Source: an uncultured Pelagibacteraceae bacterium
GTDB lineage: Bacteria > Pseudomonadota > Alphaproteobacteria > Pelagibacterales > Pelagibacteraceae
Reading direction: 5' to 3'
NCBI GenBank assembly: GCA_902597055.1
Contig: CACJWG010000001.1
Location: 103,752-167,751, forward strand
Length of the DNA: 64,000 nt
In this document: positions 19,088-28,857 of the stretch, one piece after another
Layout: the number at the start of each line of letters is the position of its first letter
Numbering within the stretch: the first letter of the stretch is position 1
Notes under the pieces: generated by a model
The model's input: only the letters and a program-made list of their open reading frames with translations
Databases searched by the model: none
Told to the model about the DNA's origin: nothing
Translations under genes and position numbers: made by a program

Positions 19088-20025
19088 TTTTCACAAAAAA
19101 TTTTTAAACAAGCCATTCTTACCGCAACCCCTAACTCAACCTGTTCTTTGATTACGCTTTTATTTATATCGTCAGCAAGTTTGGTATCAATTTCAATACC
19201 TCTATTCATTGGTCCAGGATGCATAATTATTGCATCTTTCTTTGCTTTTTCTAGTTTGTCAGGAGTTAAGCCATAATACTCATAATACTCTCTATTTGAT
19301 GACAAAAATGAACTACTCATCCTCTCATTTTGTAACCTTAACATCATGACTATATCACAATCTTTCACACCTTCTTTCATATTTGAAAATGTTTTAACTC
19401 CAAATTTTTCAATATCTTTTGGCATGAGATTTGTTGGGGCAACTATATTGACCTCAGCACCTAACATGTTTAACAAAAAAATATTTGATCTAGCTACTCT
19501 TGAGTGTAAAATGTCTCCACAGATAGCAATTCGCAAACCTTCAATTTTTTTCTTTTTTTCGATTATTGTAAGCGCATCAAGTAAAGCTTGTGTTGGATGT
19601 TCGCGTCTACCATCACCAGCATTTAGAACTGAACAATTTACTTTCTGTGAAAGAAGATTTGATGCACCACTATCTTGATGTCTTACTACAATTATATCTG
19701 GATGCATTGCATTTAGTGTCATTGCAGTGTCGATTAATGTTTCACCTTTTTTAATAGCAGAATTGGTTATATTCATCGACATCACATCTGCACCAAGTCT
19801 CTTTCCAGCTAGTTCAAAAGAACTTTGGGTTCTCGTCGAAGGTTCAAAAAAAAGATTTATTTGAGTTTTTCCTCTAAGAATATCTAACTTTTTGTTTTTA
19901 CTTTTATTAAGTGAAATAAATTTCTTTGCTTCATCTAAGATAAGTTTTACATCTGAAATAGAAAGATCTTGGATACCTAGTAGGTGTTTTTGAGAAATTT
20001 TAATAGCGTTATTGTTTATAGCCAT
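19084..20025 (-). CDS. pyrB: Aspartate carbamoyltransferase catalytic subunit
   Basis: Condenses carbamoyl phosphate and aspartate, the committed step of pyrimidine synthesis. The carbamoyl-phosphate loop [13 protein letters not shown], the HPTQALLD motif and [11 protein letters not shown] are intact. I choose the ATG at 20025 (313 aa), since the typical family N terminus begins a few residues before LLGIQDLS; a TTG at 20064 would add 13 residues. No pyrI is present. It is coupled to the pyrC-like gene downstream. Confidence 0.95.
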   Translation of the reverse strand: MAINNNAIKISQKHLLGIQDLSISDVKLILDEAKKFISLNKSKNKKLDILRGKTQINLFFEPSTRTQSSFELAGKRLGADVMSMNITNSAIKKGETLIDTAMTLNAMHPDIIVVRHQDSGASNLLSQKVNCSVLNAGDGRREHPTQALLDALTIIEKKKKIEGLRIAICGDILHSRVARSNIFLLNMLGAEVNIVAPTNLMPKDIEKFGVKTFSNMKEGVKDCDIVMMLRLQNERMSSSFLSSNREYYEYYGLTPDKLEKAKKDAIIMHPGPMNRGIEIDTKLADDINKSVIKEQVELGVAVRMACLKIFCEK

Positions 20026-20066
20026 TAAAACCAACTCTATAGCTTTAAAGCATTGATATTGCAAGC

Positions 20067-20522
20067 TTAATTATTTAAGAATTCAATCGCTCCCTGCAAT
20101 ATAAACGTTGCTGCATTTTCATCTATTTTTTGAACTCTTTTAGATACATTAATGTCTAATTGACTTGATATCTTAAAGGCACCGACAGTTGATAATCTCT
20201 CATCCCATAAAGCCACAGGTGTATTTGTTTTACTCTCAATCATCTTAGCTTTGTCTAAAGCTGATTGAGAAGAGGGGCCCTTACTTCCATCCATATTCAA
20301 TGGATTTCCTACAACAATAGCCTTTATATTTTCTTGATCAATTATTTCTAAAAGTTCACTGATAAAATTTTCATGATCAACATATTCTATAGTTTTAAAA
20401 GGAGTCGCTACAATTCGTTTATGATCACAGATTGAAACACCAATTCTCTTTTTTCCAAGATCTAAACCAATTAACCTTGCGTTTTTATCAATTTTAGACT
20501 TGAGTTCCTTTAAAGTGATCAT
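20067..20522 (-). CDS. ruvX: RuvX/YqgF-family putative pre-16S rRNA nuclease
   Basis: RNase H-like fold nuclease implicated in 16S rRNA 5' maturation (earlier called a Holliday junction resolvase). It is 151 aa. [19 protein letters not shown] has the first catalytic aspartate, followed by [11 protein letters not shown] and WDERLST; a late aspartate ([10 protein letters not shown]) completes the set. It is divergent from gatC, with overlapping -10 sequences between them, and lies just upstream of pyrB. Confidence 0.92.
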   Translation of the reverse strand: MITLKELKSKIDKNARLIGLDLGKKRIGVSICDHKRIVATPFKTIEYVDHENFISELLEIIDQENIKAIVVGNPLNMDGSKGPSSQSALDKAKMIESKTNTPVALWDERLSTVGAFKISSQLDINVSKRVQKIDENAATFILQGAIEFLNN

Positions 20523-20535
20523 ATTGTTTTTTTCT

Positions 20536-20543
20536 TATATAAT
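20536..20543. promoter_or_regulatory. Overlapping divergent -10 elements of ruvX and gatC
   Basis: The 50-base gap contains TATATAAT. Forward TATAAT (20538-20543) would start gatC transcription near 20550 with a leader of about 23 bases. Reverse TATATA (20541-20536) would start ruvX near 20529 with a leader of about 7 bases. -35 elements are weak. AT-rich sequence gives such matches by chance, so confidence is moderate. Confidence 0.45.
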
Positions 20544-20572
20544 GATATTTTTCCTTTAAATTTAATTATCAT

Positions 20573-20860
20573 ATGAGCATAGATCTTAAAACAATTAAAC
20601 ATATAGCAAAATTATCAAGAATTTCCATAGATGATAAAAAAGCAAAAGAACTTGAAAAAGATCTAAATTCTATTTTTGAATTTATCGAAGCTTTAAATAA
20701 AGTTGATACTAAAAAAGTGGACCCACTGACATCAATTGCCGAAACATCATTGAAATTAAGAGGCGATGATGTCAAAACAAAAAATATAAGAGAACAAATA
20801 TTAAAAAATTCACCAGACGAAAATAAAGATTTTTTTGTCGTACCAAAGGTTGTAGAATGA
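20573..20860 (+). CDS. gatC: Asp/Glu-tRNA amidotransferase subunit C
   Basis: Small stabilising subunit of GatCAB, which amidates misacylated Glu-tRNA(Gln) and/or Asp-tRNA(Asn). It is 95 aa with IKHIAKLSRISIDDKKA at the N terminus and the VDTKKVDPLTS segment typical of GatC. It is the first gene of gatC-gatA-gatB and overlaps gatA by 4 bases. Confidence 0.95.
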   Translation: MSIDLKTIKHIAKLSRISIDDKKAKELEKDLNSIFEFIEALNKVDTKKVDPLTSIAETSLKLRGDDVKTKNIREQILKNSPDENKDFFVVPKVVE

Positions 20861-22314
20861 GTGATATAATAAATCTTACTTTATCAGCTTTAATTAATAA
20901 AATTAAAAAGAAAGAATTATCTTCTCAAGAAATTACAAACGCATATATTGCTAGAGCTGAAAAATCAAAAGATTTGAATACATACATCACTACTGATTTT
21001 GAAAATGCAATTGAAAAAGCCAAAAAATTTGATGAAAAGGGAAATTTTGATTACAAGCTCCCTGGAGTTCCTCTTGCAGTTAAAGATCTTTTTTGTACCA
21101 ATAATCTAAAGACAACAGCTGGAAGTAAAATACTCTCAAATTTTATTCCTAGTTACGAGTCCACTGTTACCCAACATTTATGGGATGAAGGGGCTATTTT
21201 GCTTGGAAAACTTAATTGTGATGAATTTGCAATGGGTTCTTCAAACGAAACTAGTTTTTTTGGAAATGTCGAAAGTCCAGTTGGTAAAAAAGTTGTGCCA
21301 GGTGGGTCTTCAGGTGGATCAGCTTCAGCACTTGCAGCTAAATTGACACCAGCAACTATTGGAACTGATACTGGAGGTTCAATAAGACAACCAGCGTCTT
21401 TTACTGGTACTGTGGGTTTGAAACCAACATATGGCAGTTGTTCTCGATATGGTATTGTTGCATTTGCTTCTTCATTAGATCAAGCAGGACCGATGACTCA
21501 GGATGTGTCTGACGCTGCATTAATGTTAGATGTTATAAGTAAGTACGATACAAAAGATTCAACATCGGTAAATTTTAAAAGAGGTGATTATTTCAAATCA
21601 TTAAGTTCTAATATTAAAGGAAAAAAAATTGGTATTCCAAAAGAATATAGAGTCGATGGCATGCCTAAGGAGATTGAAAGTTTGTGGCAAGATGGAATTA
21701 CTTTATTAAAAAAATTAGGAGCAAAAATTATCGATATATCTTTACCTCACACTAAGTACGCATTGCCTGCTTATTATATAGTTGCACCAGCTGAAGCATC
21801 TTCTAACCTAGCTAGGTATGATGGAGTAAAGTACGGATATCGTTCTGAGGGAGAAAATTTGATCAGTATGTATGAAAACACAAGATCAGAAGGTTTTGGT
21901 GATGAAGTAAAAAGAAGAATAATGATTGGAACATATGTTTTGTCATCTGGTTATTATGATGCTTATTATTTAAAAGCACAAAAAATTAGAAGATTAATCA
22001 AAAATGATTTTGATGAAGCTTATAAATCTGTAGATGCAATTTTGACTCCTTCCACACCTAGTTCGGCCTTCAAGATTGGTGACAAAACAGATGATCCTGT
22101 ATCAATGTATCTAAATGATATCTTTACAGTGCCAGTCAATTTGTCAGGACTGCCGGCTATATCTATTCCAGCAGGTAAAGATAAAAATAATTATCCTTTA
22201 GGCTTACAACTAATAGGCAAAGCATTTGAAGAGCAGAATTTATTAGATATTTCATATTCAATGGAAAAAGAATTAAGTTTCAAAAACAATTTGCAGGATT
22301 GGTGGATTAAATGA
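20857..22314 (+). CDS. gatA: Asp/Glu-tRNA amidotransferase subunit A
   Basis: Glutaminase subunit that releases ammonia for transamidation. It is 485 aa of the amidase-signature family. The catalytic triad is visible: K76 (AVKDLF), S151 (PGGSSGGSA) and the nucleophile S175 (DTGGSIRQP), matching S. aureus spacing with a constant 3-residue offset. It overlaps gatC and gatB by 4 bases each, so the three subunits are probably made in step. Confidence 0.97.
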   Translation: MSDIINLTLSALINKIKKKELSSQEITNAYIARAEKSKDLNTYITTDFENAIEKAKKFDEKGNFDYKLPGVPLAVKDLFCTNNLKTTAGSKILSNFIPSYESTVTQHLWDEGAILLGKLNCDEFAMGSSNETSFFGNVESPVGKKVVPGGSSGGSASALAAKLTPATIGTDTGGSIRQPASFTGTVGLKPTYGSCSRYGIVAFASSLDQAGPMTQDVSDAALMLDVISKYDTKDSTSVNFKRGDYFKSLSSNIKGKKIGIPKEYRVDGMPKEIESLWQDGITLLKKLGAKIIDISLPHTKYALPAYYIVAPAEASSNLARYDGVKYGYRSEGENLISMYENTRSEGFGDEVKRRIMIGTYVLSSGYYDAYYLKAQKIRRLIKNDFDEAYKSVDAILTPSTPSSAFKIGDKTDDPVSMYLNDIFTVPVNLSGLPAISIPAGKDKNNYPLGLQLIGKAFEEQNLLDISYSMEKELSFKNNLQDWWIK

Positions 22315-23774
22315 GTAAAAATAAAGAATATTTAATAAAGAGAGGTAACTCAGAATACGAAGTTATAATTGGTTTAGAAGTTCATGCTCAAGTTCTTTCA
22401 AAATCAAAGCTATTTTCTGACTCGCCTACAAACTTTGGTGCTGAACCAAATACCCAAGTGAGCTTGGTAGATGCTGCATTTCCTGGAATGCTACCAGTAA
22501 TAAATGAATTTTGTATAAAGCAAGCAGTAAAAACGGGCATAGGTCTCAATGCAGCGATAAATAAAAAATCAATTTTTGATAGGAAAAACTATTTTTATGC
22601 TGATTTACCACAAGGATATCAAATTTCTCAATACAAAGATCCAATAGTTGGTGAAGGTTCAATTTTATTAGATTTACCAGATGGAGAAAAAAAAGTTGGT
22701 ATTGAAAGGCTGCATTTAGAGCAAGATGCAGGAAAAAGTATTCATGACATTGATCCCCAAAACACTCTAGTAGACTTAAATAGGTCTGGAGTTGCCCTTA
22801 TGGAAATAGTAAGCAAACCAGATTTAAGATCTCCAGAGGAAGTAAATTTATACATCAAAAAACTTAGATCAATTATGAGATATCTTGGAACTTGTGATGG
22901 AAATATGCAAGAAGGATCTTTAAGAGCTGATGTGAATGTTTCAATCAGAAAGACAGGGGATAAAAAATTAGGCACAAGATGTGAAATTAAAAACGTCAAT
23001 TCTATAAAATTTATGCAAATGGCAATTGAATATGAAGCAAACCGTCAAGCTGATATATTAGAAGAGGGAGGCACTATTGATCAAGAAACCCGTCTTTTTG
23101 ATACTAAAAAAAATGAGACTAGATCGATGAGATCAAAAGAAGATGCTCACGATTATAGATACTTTCCTGATCCTGACTTGTTACCACTTGAATTAACTGA
23201 TGATTTCATATCAAAAATAAAAAAGGAAATACCTGAACTTCCTGATGAAAAGAAAAAAAGATTTGTAGATAAGTTTAAATTAACTCCATACGAGGCAAAT
23301 ATATTGGTATCTGATATTGAAACATCAAAATATTTTGAAGATGTAATTAAAAATTCAGATATTAAGCTAGCAACAAACTGGATAACAGGTGAATTATTTG
23401 CATTACTTAATGATAGAAATTTAGAAATATCACAAAGTCCTATTTCATCTAAAAATTTATCATCTTTAATTAACTTAATTAAAGATGGTACTATTTCTGG
23501 CAAAATTGCAAAAACAGTTTTTGAAATAATGGCAAATGAAAGCAAAGATCCAAAAAGCATTATTGACGAAAAGGGATTGAAACAACAAAGCGACCCTAAA
23601 GAAATTGAAAAAATTGTAGATGATGTAATTAAAGAAAATCCTAAAAATGTTGAATTATTTAAATCCGGTAAAGATAAATTGTTTGGTTTTTTTGTTGGTC
23701 AAGTTATGAAAAAGACAGATGGCAAAGCCAATCCTAAGTTAGTAAATGATATTTTAAAGAAAAAATTGAACTAG
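22311..23774 (+). CDS. gatB: Asp/Glu-tRNA amidotransferase subunit B
   Basis: Kinase/amidotransferase subunit that binds the misacylated tRNA. It is 487 aa: [13 protein letters not shown] near the N terminus, PQGYQISQY, and DVNVSIR are hallmark GatB. The C-terminal YqeY-like domain (about 340-487) ends with [17 protein letters not shown]. It is the last gat gene, and the methyltransferase gene starts 1 base later. Confidence 0.97.
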   Translation: MSKNKEYLIKRGNSEYEVIIGLEVHAQVLSKSKLFSDSPTNFGAEPNTQVSLVDAAFPGMLPVINEFCIKQAVKTGIGLNAAINKKSIFDRKNYFYADLPQGYQISQYKDPIVGEGSILLDLPDGEKKVGIERLHLEQDAGKSIHDIDPQNTLVDLNRSGVALMEIVSKPDLRSPEEVNLYIKKLRSIMRYLGTCDGNMQEGSLRADVNVSIRKTGDKKLGTRCEIKNVNSIKFMQMAIEYEANRQADILEEGGTIDQETRLFDTKKNETRSMRSKEDAHDYRYFPDPDLLPLELTDDFISKIKKEIPELPDEKKKRFVDKFKLTPYEANILVSDIETSKYFEDVIKNSDIKLATNWITGELFALLNDRNLEISQSPISSKNLSSLINLIKDGTISGKIAKTVFEIMANESKDPKSIIDEKGLKQQSDPKEIEKIVDDVIKENPKNVELFKSGKDKLFGFFVGQVMKKTDGKANPKLVNDILKKKLN

Positions 23775-23775
23775 C

Positions 23776-24432
23776 ATGAGTTCAAATCTACCTATTAATA
23801 AGCAAATAGAAAAATATATTGATGAGCACTCTTTAAAATTACATCCAGTACAAGATGAAATTATTAAACATAACGACACACTTGGAAAAAAAAAGAAATT
23901 ACAAATTTCAACCAACCAATGTCATTTTTTATATTTAATAACAAAATTATTTAAACCTAAAGAAATTTTAGAAATTGGTACTTTTACTGGTCTTAGCTCA
24001 TTAAGTATGTGCATTGGTCTAGAAAACGACTCCAAGATCACCACTATCGATAAAAACAAAGATACTTCATTAGTAGCGAAAAATTTCTTTGAAAAGGCAA
24101 AAGTTTCAGAAAAAATTGATATTATTATTGATGAAGCTATTAATGGAATTAATAAATTAATAAGCCAAAAAAAATTGTTTGATTTGATTTTTATAGATGC
24201 TGACAAAGAAAATTACAAAAAATATTATGAATTGTCCTTAAACTTATTAAAAAGAGATGGTTTTATAATCATTGATAATGTTTTGTGGCATGGCGAAGTT
24301 GTAGATAAAAACAATAAAGAACACTTAACTGAGATAATTCGAGATTTTAATACTTATGTAAATAACGATATAAGAGTTGAAAATATGATTATCCCAATAG
24401 GTGATGGCTTTTCAATTTGTAGAAAATTATAA
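23776..24432 (+). CDS. SAM-dependent O-methyltransferase (family 3, catechol-type)
   Basis: Class I methyltransferase of 218 aa. The SAM-binding motif is EIGTFTGLSSLS (66-77). D141 and D143 (FIDADKENY) with D167-N168 are the expected metal ligands of the cation-dependent catechol/caffeoyl-CoA type. The substrate cannot be named from sequence. It is in a run with gatB upstream and trhO downstream (one-base overlap), with no pathway clue from either. Confidence 0.85.
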   Translation: MSSNLPINKQIEKYIDEHSLKLHPVQDEIIKHNDTLGKKKKLQISTNQCHFLYLITKLFKPKEILEIGTFTGLSSLSMCIGLENDSKITTIDKNKDTSLVAKNFFEKAKVSEKIDIIIDEAINGINKLISQKKLFDLIFIDADKENYKKYYELSLNLLKRDGFIIIDNVLWHGEVVDKNNKEHLTEIIRDFNTYVNNDIRVENMIIPIGDGFSICRKL

Positions 24433-25334
24433 TGTATACCATCTTTGGTTTTTATAAATTTAAACAATTAAAAAAGATCAGTAAACTCAAAGATAAACTT
24501 CAAAATTTCATAGATGATTACAAAATTAAAGGAACTATAATTATCTCACCTGAGGGGATTAATGGATCAATTTCTTTCCTTAAAAAAAATACTAAACAAA
24601 TAAAAATCAATCTTAAAAAAATCTTTGCCATTACAAAATTTGATAATGAAAATATTTCTTTTAATAGATTTATTCCTTTTCATAAGGGGAGGGTGAAGGT
24701 TAAAAAGGAAGTTGTTCCAATTGGAAAAAGACTTAAAAAAAAAGTTAAAGATAATCATCTATCTCCTAAGGAATGGAATAATTTCGTTTTAAACAAAGAC
24801 ACATATATAATAGATACTAGAAAAGATTTTGAGTTTAGGATTGGGACTTTCAAGAGATCTATAAATCCAAAATTAAATAACTTTAGAGATTTTTCTAAAT
24901 ATTTTAAAAAGTTTAATAAGAATTCGAAAATCGGAATGTTTTGCACAGGAGGCATTCGATGCGAAAAAGCCAGCGATTATTTATACAATAAAGGTTATAA
25001 AAATGTTTTTCAGTTAAAAGGAGGTATTATTAATTATTTGTCAAAAATTAAAAAAAAAGAAAGCCTGTGGAAAGGAGAATGTTTTGTATTTGATAATCGT
25101 GTTTCTGTGAACCATAGTTTAAATATAGGCAAATATTCAATTTGTGCTGGATGTAGAGAACCTATTTCTGTTAAAGATAAGAAGTCCGTAAAATTTGAAG
25201 AGGGTGTTTCTTGTCCTAATTGTTATAATAAATCAAGTGATGAACAAAAGAAAGGGTTTAGAATGAGACAAGGTCAAATTGATAAAGCAAAAAAAGAAAA
25301 AAAAGATTACATGTTTAAAAAAATTTATAAATAG
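24432..25334 (+). CDS. trhO: tRNA uridine(34) hydroxylase, rhodanese family
   Basis: TrhO (YceA) makes 5-hydroxyuridine at tRNA wobble position 34. It is 300 aa: an N-terminal acylphosphatase-like domain, a rhodanese domain with the active-site loop CTGGIRCEK (171-179, catalytic C171), and a C-terminal cysteine set (C238, C241, C261, C264) that looks like a zinc site. It sits between the O-methyltransferase gene and the MATE gene with no spacing. Confidence 0.9.
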   Translation: MYTIFGFYKFKQLKKISKLKDKLQNFIDDYKIKGTIIISPEGINGSISFLKKNTKQIKINLKKIFAITKFDNENISFNRFIPFHKGRVKVKKEVVPIGKRLKKKVKDNHLSPKEWNNFVLNKDTYIIDTRKDFEFRIGTFKRSINPKLNNFRDFSKYFKKFNKNSKIGMFCTGGIRCEKASDYLYNKGYKNVFQLKGGIINYLSKIKKKESLWKGECFVFDNRVSVNHSLNIGKYSICAGCREPISVKDKKSVKFEEGVSCPNCYNKSSDEQKKGFRMRQGQIDKAKKEKKDYMFKKIYK

Positions 25335-26711
25335 ATGGCTAAGAAGATTAATTTAACAGTGGATCCAATGTGGCAACTTCTAAGGAGAGTTACATTTCCT
25401 GCGAGTATTGGATCTTTATTTCAAACCTTTTATAATCTGGTTGATACTTTTTTTGCTGGAAAGATATCACCTGATGCACTAAGTGCTCTAGCAAAATCTT
25501 TTCCAATTTATTTTATTATAATCGCAATAGGTGTTGGTGTTGGAGCTGGTACTAATACACTTATAGGAAATTCCATAGGTGAAAAAAAAGAAAAAGTCGC
25601 TTCATTATATGTTGCTCAATCAATAATTTTTGCGATAATCATTTCATTATTAGTCACATTTATTGGAATTAATTCATCCAATTATCTTCTTCAATTATTA
25701 GGGTCTTCTCCAGAGAATATTATTTTGACTAGGGAATATTTAGATATAATTTTTTATTGCACAGTAATAGTATTAATCCAAATATCTTTAAATGGAACAT
25801 TAAACGCTCAAGGAGATACAAAAAGTTATAGAAATGTCCTCATTTTTACTTTTTTTTTAAACATCATACTTAATCCAATTTTTATTTTTGGTTTTTTCGT
25901 AATACCTGCTTTTGGCATTTCAGGTATTGCAATCGCTACGGTTATTTGCCAACTTATTGGAACAATCTATTTAGCGCAAAAAGTTTATTGTTGTAAACTC
26001 AAAGAGTATTTATATGCAAAGTGTTTTATTCCAAAAATTAACTTTTTAAGTAATCTTACTTTTCAGTCTGTGCCAATAATGTTTAGCATGCTGTTAATCG
26101 GTGTTGGTATATTTAATGTATTATACTTTGTAGGAAAATTTGGAGATATTGCTGCAGCTGGTTATGGAGCTGCACTTAGAATAGAACAAGTTTTCTTATT
26201 ACCAGTCATAGCATTGAATACAGCTGTATTATCAATTGGAGGTCAAAACTTCGGAGCTAGAAATTTTGAAAGAATAAGAGACCTTTATAAAAAAGCATTA
26301 ATATTTGGTTGTTCATTTATGATCATGGCTGGCTTTATTCTTTATTTTGGAGCAGAAAATCTCCTTGGATTAATTACTGACGATCCAGAAACTATTAAAT
26401 TTGGATCTCTATATTTAAAAATTGCAGCATTGATAGGTCCAATATATCCAACTTTTTTTATCACTACTGCTGTATTTCAGGCTCTTAAGAGACCCATCTT
26501 TAGTTTGTATCTTAGTATATTAAGGCTTACTGCAATTCCTTTTTTATGTTTGTGGTACGTTATTAATATTAAAGGAGGGGGTTACAGCGATATCTTTTAT
26601 ACAATATTAGTTACAAATTGGTTAATGGGATTAGTAGTACTATTTTTTATAGGATCTTTTTTTAATTATATGTTTAAAGATAATAAAAAATATTTTTTTA
26701 TAAAAAGTTAG
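25335..26711 (+). CDS. MATE-family efflux transporter
   Basis: Cation/drug antiporter of the multidrug and toxic compound extrusion family, 458 aa with about twelve hydrophobic helices in two homologous halves. The N-terminal segment ASIGSLFQTFYNLVDTFFAG and the internal NAQGDTKSY are typical. The exported compound is unknown. It ends at a hairpin that can terminate transcription from both sides. Confidence 0.9.
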   Translation: MAKKINLTVDPMWQLLRRVTFPASIGSLFQTFYNLVDTFFAGKISPDALSALAKSFPIYFIIIAIGVGVGAGTNTLIGNSIGEKKEKVASLYVAQSIIFAIIISLLVTFIGINSSNYLLQLLGSSPENIILTREYLDIIFYCTVIVLIQISLNGTLNAQGDTKSYRNVLIFTFFLNIILNPIFIFGFFVIPAFGISGIAIATVICQLIGTIYLAQKVYCCKLKEYLYAKCFIPKINFLSNLTFQSVPIMFSMLLIGVGIFNVLYFVGKFGDIAAAGYGAALRIEQVFLLPVIALNTAVLSIGGQNFGARNFERIRDLYKKALIFGCSFMIMAGFILYFGAENLLGLITDDPETIKFGSLYLKIAALIGPIYPTFFITTAVFQALKRPIFSLYLSILRLTAIPFLCLWYVINIKGGGYSDIFYTILVTNWLMGLVVLFFIGSFFNYMFKDNKKYFFIKS

Positions 26712-26727
26712 ATTAACTATCTTTTTT
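26702..26727. terminator. Bidirectional terminator-like hairpin
   Basis: AAAAAG at 26702-26707 pairs with CTTTTT at 26721-26726; after one T-T mismatch, TAG pairs with CTA around an ATTAA loop. A T-run flanks each strand. It lies between the convergent MATE and ABC permease genes and overlaps both stop codons. The stem is weak in GC, so efficiency is uncertain. Confidence 0.5.
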
Positions 26728-27447
26728 CATTTTTTTTTCAAGCCGTCTTACTAAGAATGATACAATTAAAATTAATATAAGATACTCTAAGATCAAAAAC
26801 GTATATATTTCTAAAGGTCTGTATGTAGTAACAACAAGTTCATTCGCCTTTCTAGTTAAGTCTCCAATACCAATAATCGAAACTAAAGAAGACATTTTTA
26901 GAACGTATACAAACTGATTTCCAATAGCAGGCAGTATATTTCTTATAGCTTGAGGAAGAATGACAAGTCTTAATTTTCTAAAAAAATTAAGCCCTAAAGA
27001 ACTTCCAGCTTCCCATTGAGGTTTTCTAATTGAGTTTATTCCAGCTCTAAAAATTTCAGCCTGAAATGCGCTTTCACTTATAGATAAAGCTATAATACCA
27101 GATACAAATGGACTAAAACTAATTCCTGTCATAATAGGTAATCCATAATAAATCCATAAAATCAAAACCAACAGAGGTATAGCTCTAACTATTTCGACAT
27201 AACCTATATTTAAGTATGTTAAAAATTTATTTTTGGCTAAGGAGGGTATAGCAACTATTAATCCCAATACTATTGATAGAGATATTGATACGATAGATAT
27301 AAAGATAGTTGTTGTAAATCCACTTAATAAAAATTTTAGATTTGTTAAACCGTTAACATTGTTGGGAGATAGTATTAACCAATCTAATTCCTGCTTTCCA
27401 CATGATAATAGAAATAACAATGAGAATAATAAAAATAAGTTTTTCAC
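26713..27447 (-). CDS. Polar amino acid-type ABC transporter permease
   Basis: HisM/GlnP-type inner-membrane permease of 244 aa. The cytoplasmic EAA loop reads EAGSSLGLNFFRKLRLVILPQ, the ATPase contact site. The N terminus (residues 1-20) looks like a lipoprotein signal ending LLSCGK, unusual for a permease. It follows the binding-protein gene by 40 bases; no ATP-binding gene adjoins. The substrate is inferred only from family. Confidence 0.88.
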   Translation of the reverse strand: MKNLFLLFSLLFLLSCGKQELDWLILSPNNVNGLTNLKFLLSGFTTTIFISIVSISLSIVLGLIVAIPSLAKNKFLTYLNIGYVEIVRAIPLLVLILWIYYGLPIMTGISFSPFVSGIIALSISESAFQAEIFRAGINSIRKPQWEAGSSLGLNFFRKLRLVILPQAIRNILPAIGNQFVYVLKMSSLVSIIGIGDLTRKANELVVTTYRPLEIYTFLILEYLILILIVSFLVRRLEKKMKKDS

Positions 27448-27487
27448 ACTTATATTTATAAAGAATTAATTATTAATAGCTAATTTA

Positions 27488-28252
27488 TTATAAGCTTTTA
27501 AGATTGTATTTTGCTAAAAGTTCTTTGAAGAAACCAGATTTCTTTTTCTTATTGATCCAATCGTTAACGTACTTTCTCCACTTATCGTCATTTTTACCAA
27601 CCATCATAGCTAAGAAAGCAGGATTTTTTTCACCATCTGGAACAATTGCTAATTGTGGATATTTAATAACTAATTTGTTGGCTTCAGTTGAACTTGTAAT
27701 ATTACCATCAGCTCTTCCTGCTAGCACTTCCTGAAAATCTCTTGCAGGAGCCTCTACTGAATTTAATTTTGATTTAGGGAAAAATTCTTTAGCTTTTTCC
27801 TCTTGTGAAGTTCCAAGCGTTGTAGCGATTGTAACATCTTTATTGTTTAGAGAATCCCAAGTTGAAAATTTACTTAAATTTTTCTTTAAAACCAGTGGAA
27901 CAGTTCCATATTTGTAATAAGTCTCTGTGAAACCTGCTACTTCTGCTCTTTTAGGAGTTTTTGTTACACTTGTTGAAATATCATATCTGTCTGAAGTTAT
28001 TCCAGAAACTATAGTTTTCCATTCAGCGGGAACAAACTTAATTTTTACACCCATGTCTTTTGCAAGTTCGTTCATGACATCAATGTCAAAACCTTTATAG
28101 GTATTTGTAGAAGGATCTTTTATAGTCATTGGATCCCAGTCTCCAGTTGTACCAACTCTTAGTTCTCCGTTTGAAAGGATTTTATCTAATGAAGAAGCGT
28201 TTGCTGTAAATGAGAATAATAAAGTAAATAATAATATGATAATTTTTTTCAT
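27488..28252 (-). CDS. Periplasmic amino acid-type ABC substrate-binding protein
   Basis: Family 3 solute-binding protein (254 aa) with a signal peptide of about 19 residues (ending TANA). The first-lobe motif [11 protein letters not shown] (31-41) and the TKTPKRAEV segment with the carboxylate-binding arginine R102 are present. The usual aspartate after GRAD-x-x-x-T is replaced by serine (T186-S187). The 'VGTTGD' start also resembles periplasmic PheC-type cyclohexadienyl dehydratases, so an enzyme is a less likely alternative. Its neighbours are soxG and the permease. Confidence 0.82.
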   Translation of the reverse strand: MKKIIILLFTLLFSFTANASSLDKILSNGELRVGTTGDWDPMTIKDPSTNTYKGFDIDVMNELAKDMGVKIKFVPAEWKTIVSGITSDRYDISTSVTKTPKRAEVAGFTETYYKYGTVPLVLKKNLSKFSTWDSLNNKDVTIATTLGTSQEEKAKEFFPKSKLNSVEAPARDFQEVLAGRADGNITSSTEANKLVIKYPQLAIVPDGEKNPAFLAMMVGKNDDKWRKYVNDWINKKKKSGFFKELLAKYNLKSL

Positions 28253-28311
28253 AAGGGTTTAATAAGATAATTTATGATATTTTTCTACGCTAACCTTGAC
28301 GCAGTTAAATT

Positions 28312-28857
28312 TTACAATAAATTCGCCCCGTCATTAAGCCAATCCCATAAATGGTTAGAAAACGATCGTCTTACAAATAAATTTATATTGTTATCACCCA
28401 AGTTATGAATGATTACATCAATATGATTAATTATAGTTTGGGTTGTGGATCCTTTAGTATCTTTAAATTTTGAGAAATCAAATGGACAACTCATTGAGAG
28501 CAATTCGTACAATTTATCCCCAGAAATATTAATACACACCCATTGGTCACTTACATTTGTAACAGCTCCGTAGTTAAGTGATGAAATTTCTTTAAAAACT
28601 CTATCAAAAATTTCTTTGTTCATGCTATTTGTATAAACCATCCATTCATCTGGACTTAGCCATAAAGCGCTTAACTCTTGGTTACTTGTAGAAGTATTAC
28701 TTTCTGTTGGCAAAATAACAGAGAGTATTTGACCAACTTTTGCAAAGAACTCTCTTTTTTTTCCACGTAAGTTAATTTTAGTAATTGGTTCTACTTCTTT
28801 CAAATTTAAATCTGAATATTCTCTTTTATCTTTAATAGCTGTATTAATGTTATCCAT
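28312..28857 (-). CDS. soxG: Sarcosine oxidase gamma subunit
   Basis: Small subunit of heterotetrameric sarcosine oxidase, 181 aa. The ALWLSPDEWMV segment and the C-terminal RRSFSNHLWDWL are typical of SoxG. It is the last gene of soxB-soxD-soxA-soxG and overlaps soxA by 8 bases. The gamma subunit is thought to aid assembly rather than bind cofactor. Confidence 0.93.
   Translation of the reverse strand: MDNINTAIKDKREYSDLNLKEVEPITKINLRGKKREFFAKVGQILSVILPTESNTSTSNQELSALWLSPDEWMVYTNSMNKEIFDRVFKEISSLNYGAVTNVSDQWVCINISGDKLYELLSMSCPFDFSKFKDTKGSTTQTIINHIDVIIHNLGDNNINLFVRRSFSNHLWDWLNDGANLL

Noticed and set aside
18621..19151. 176-codon plus-strand ORF across the pyrC-like gene
   Set aside because: Antisense to a well-supported coding region and without motif or ribosome binding site.
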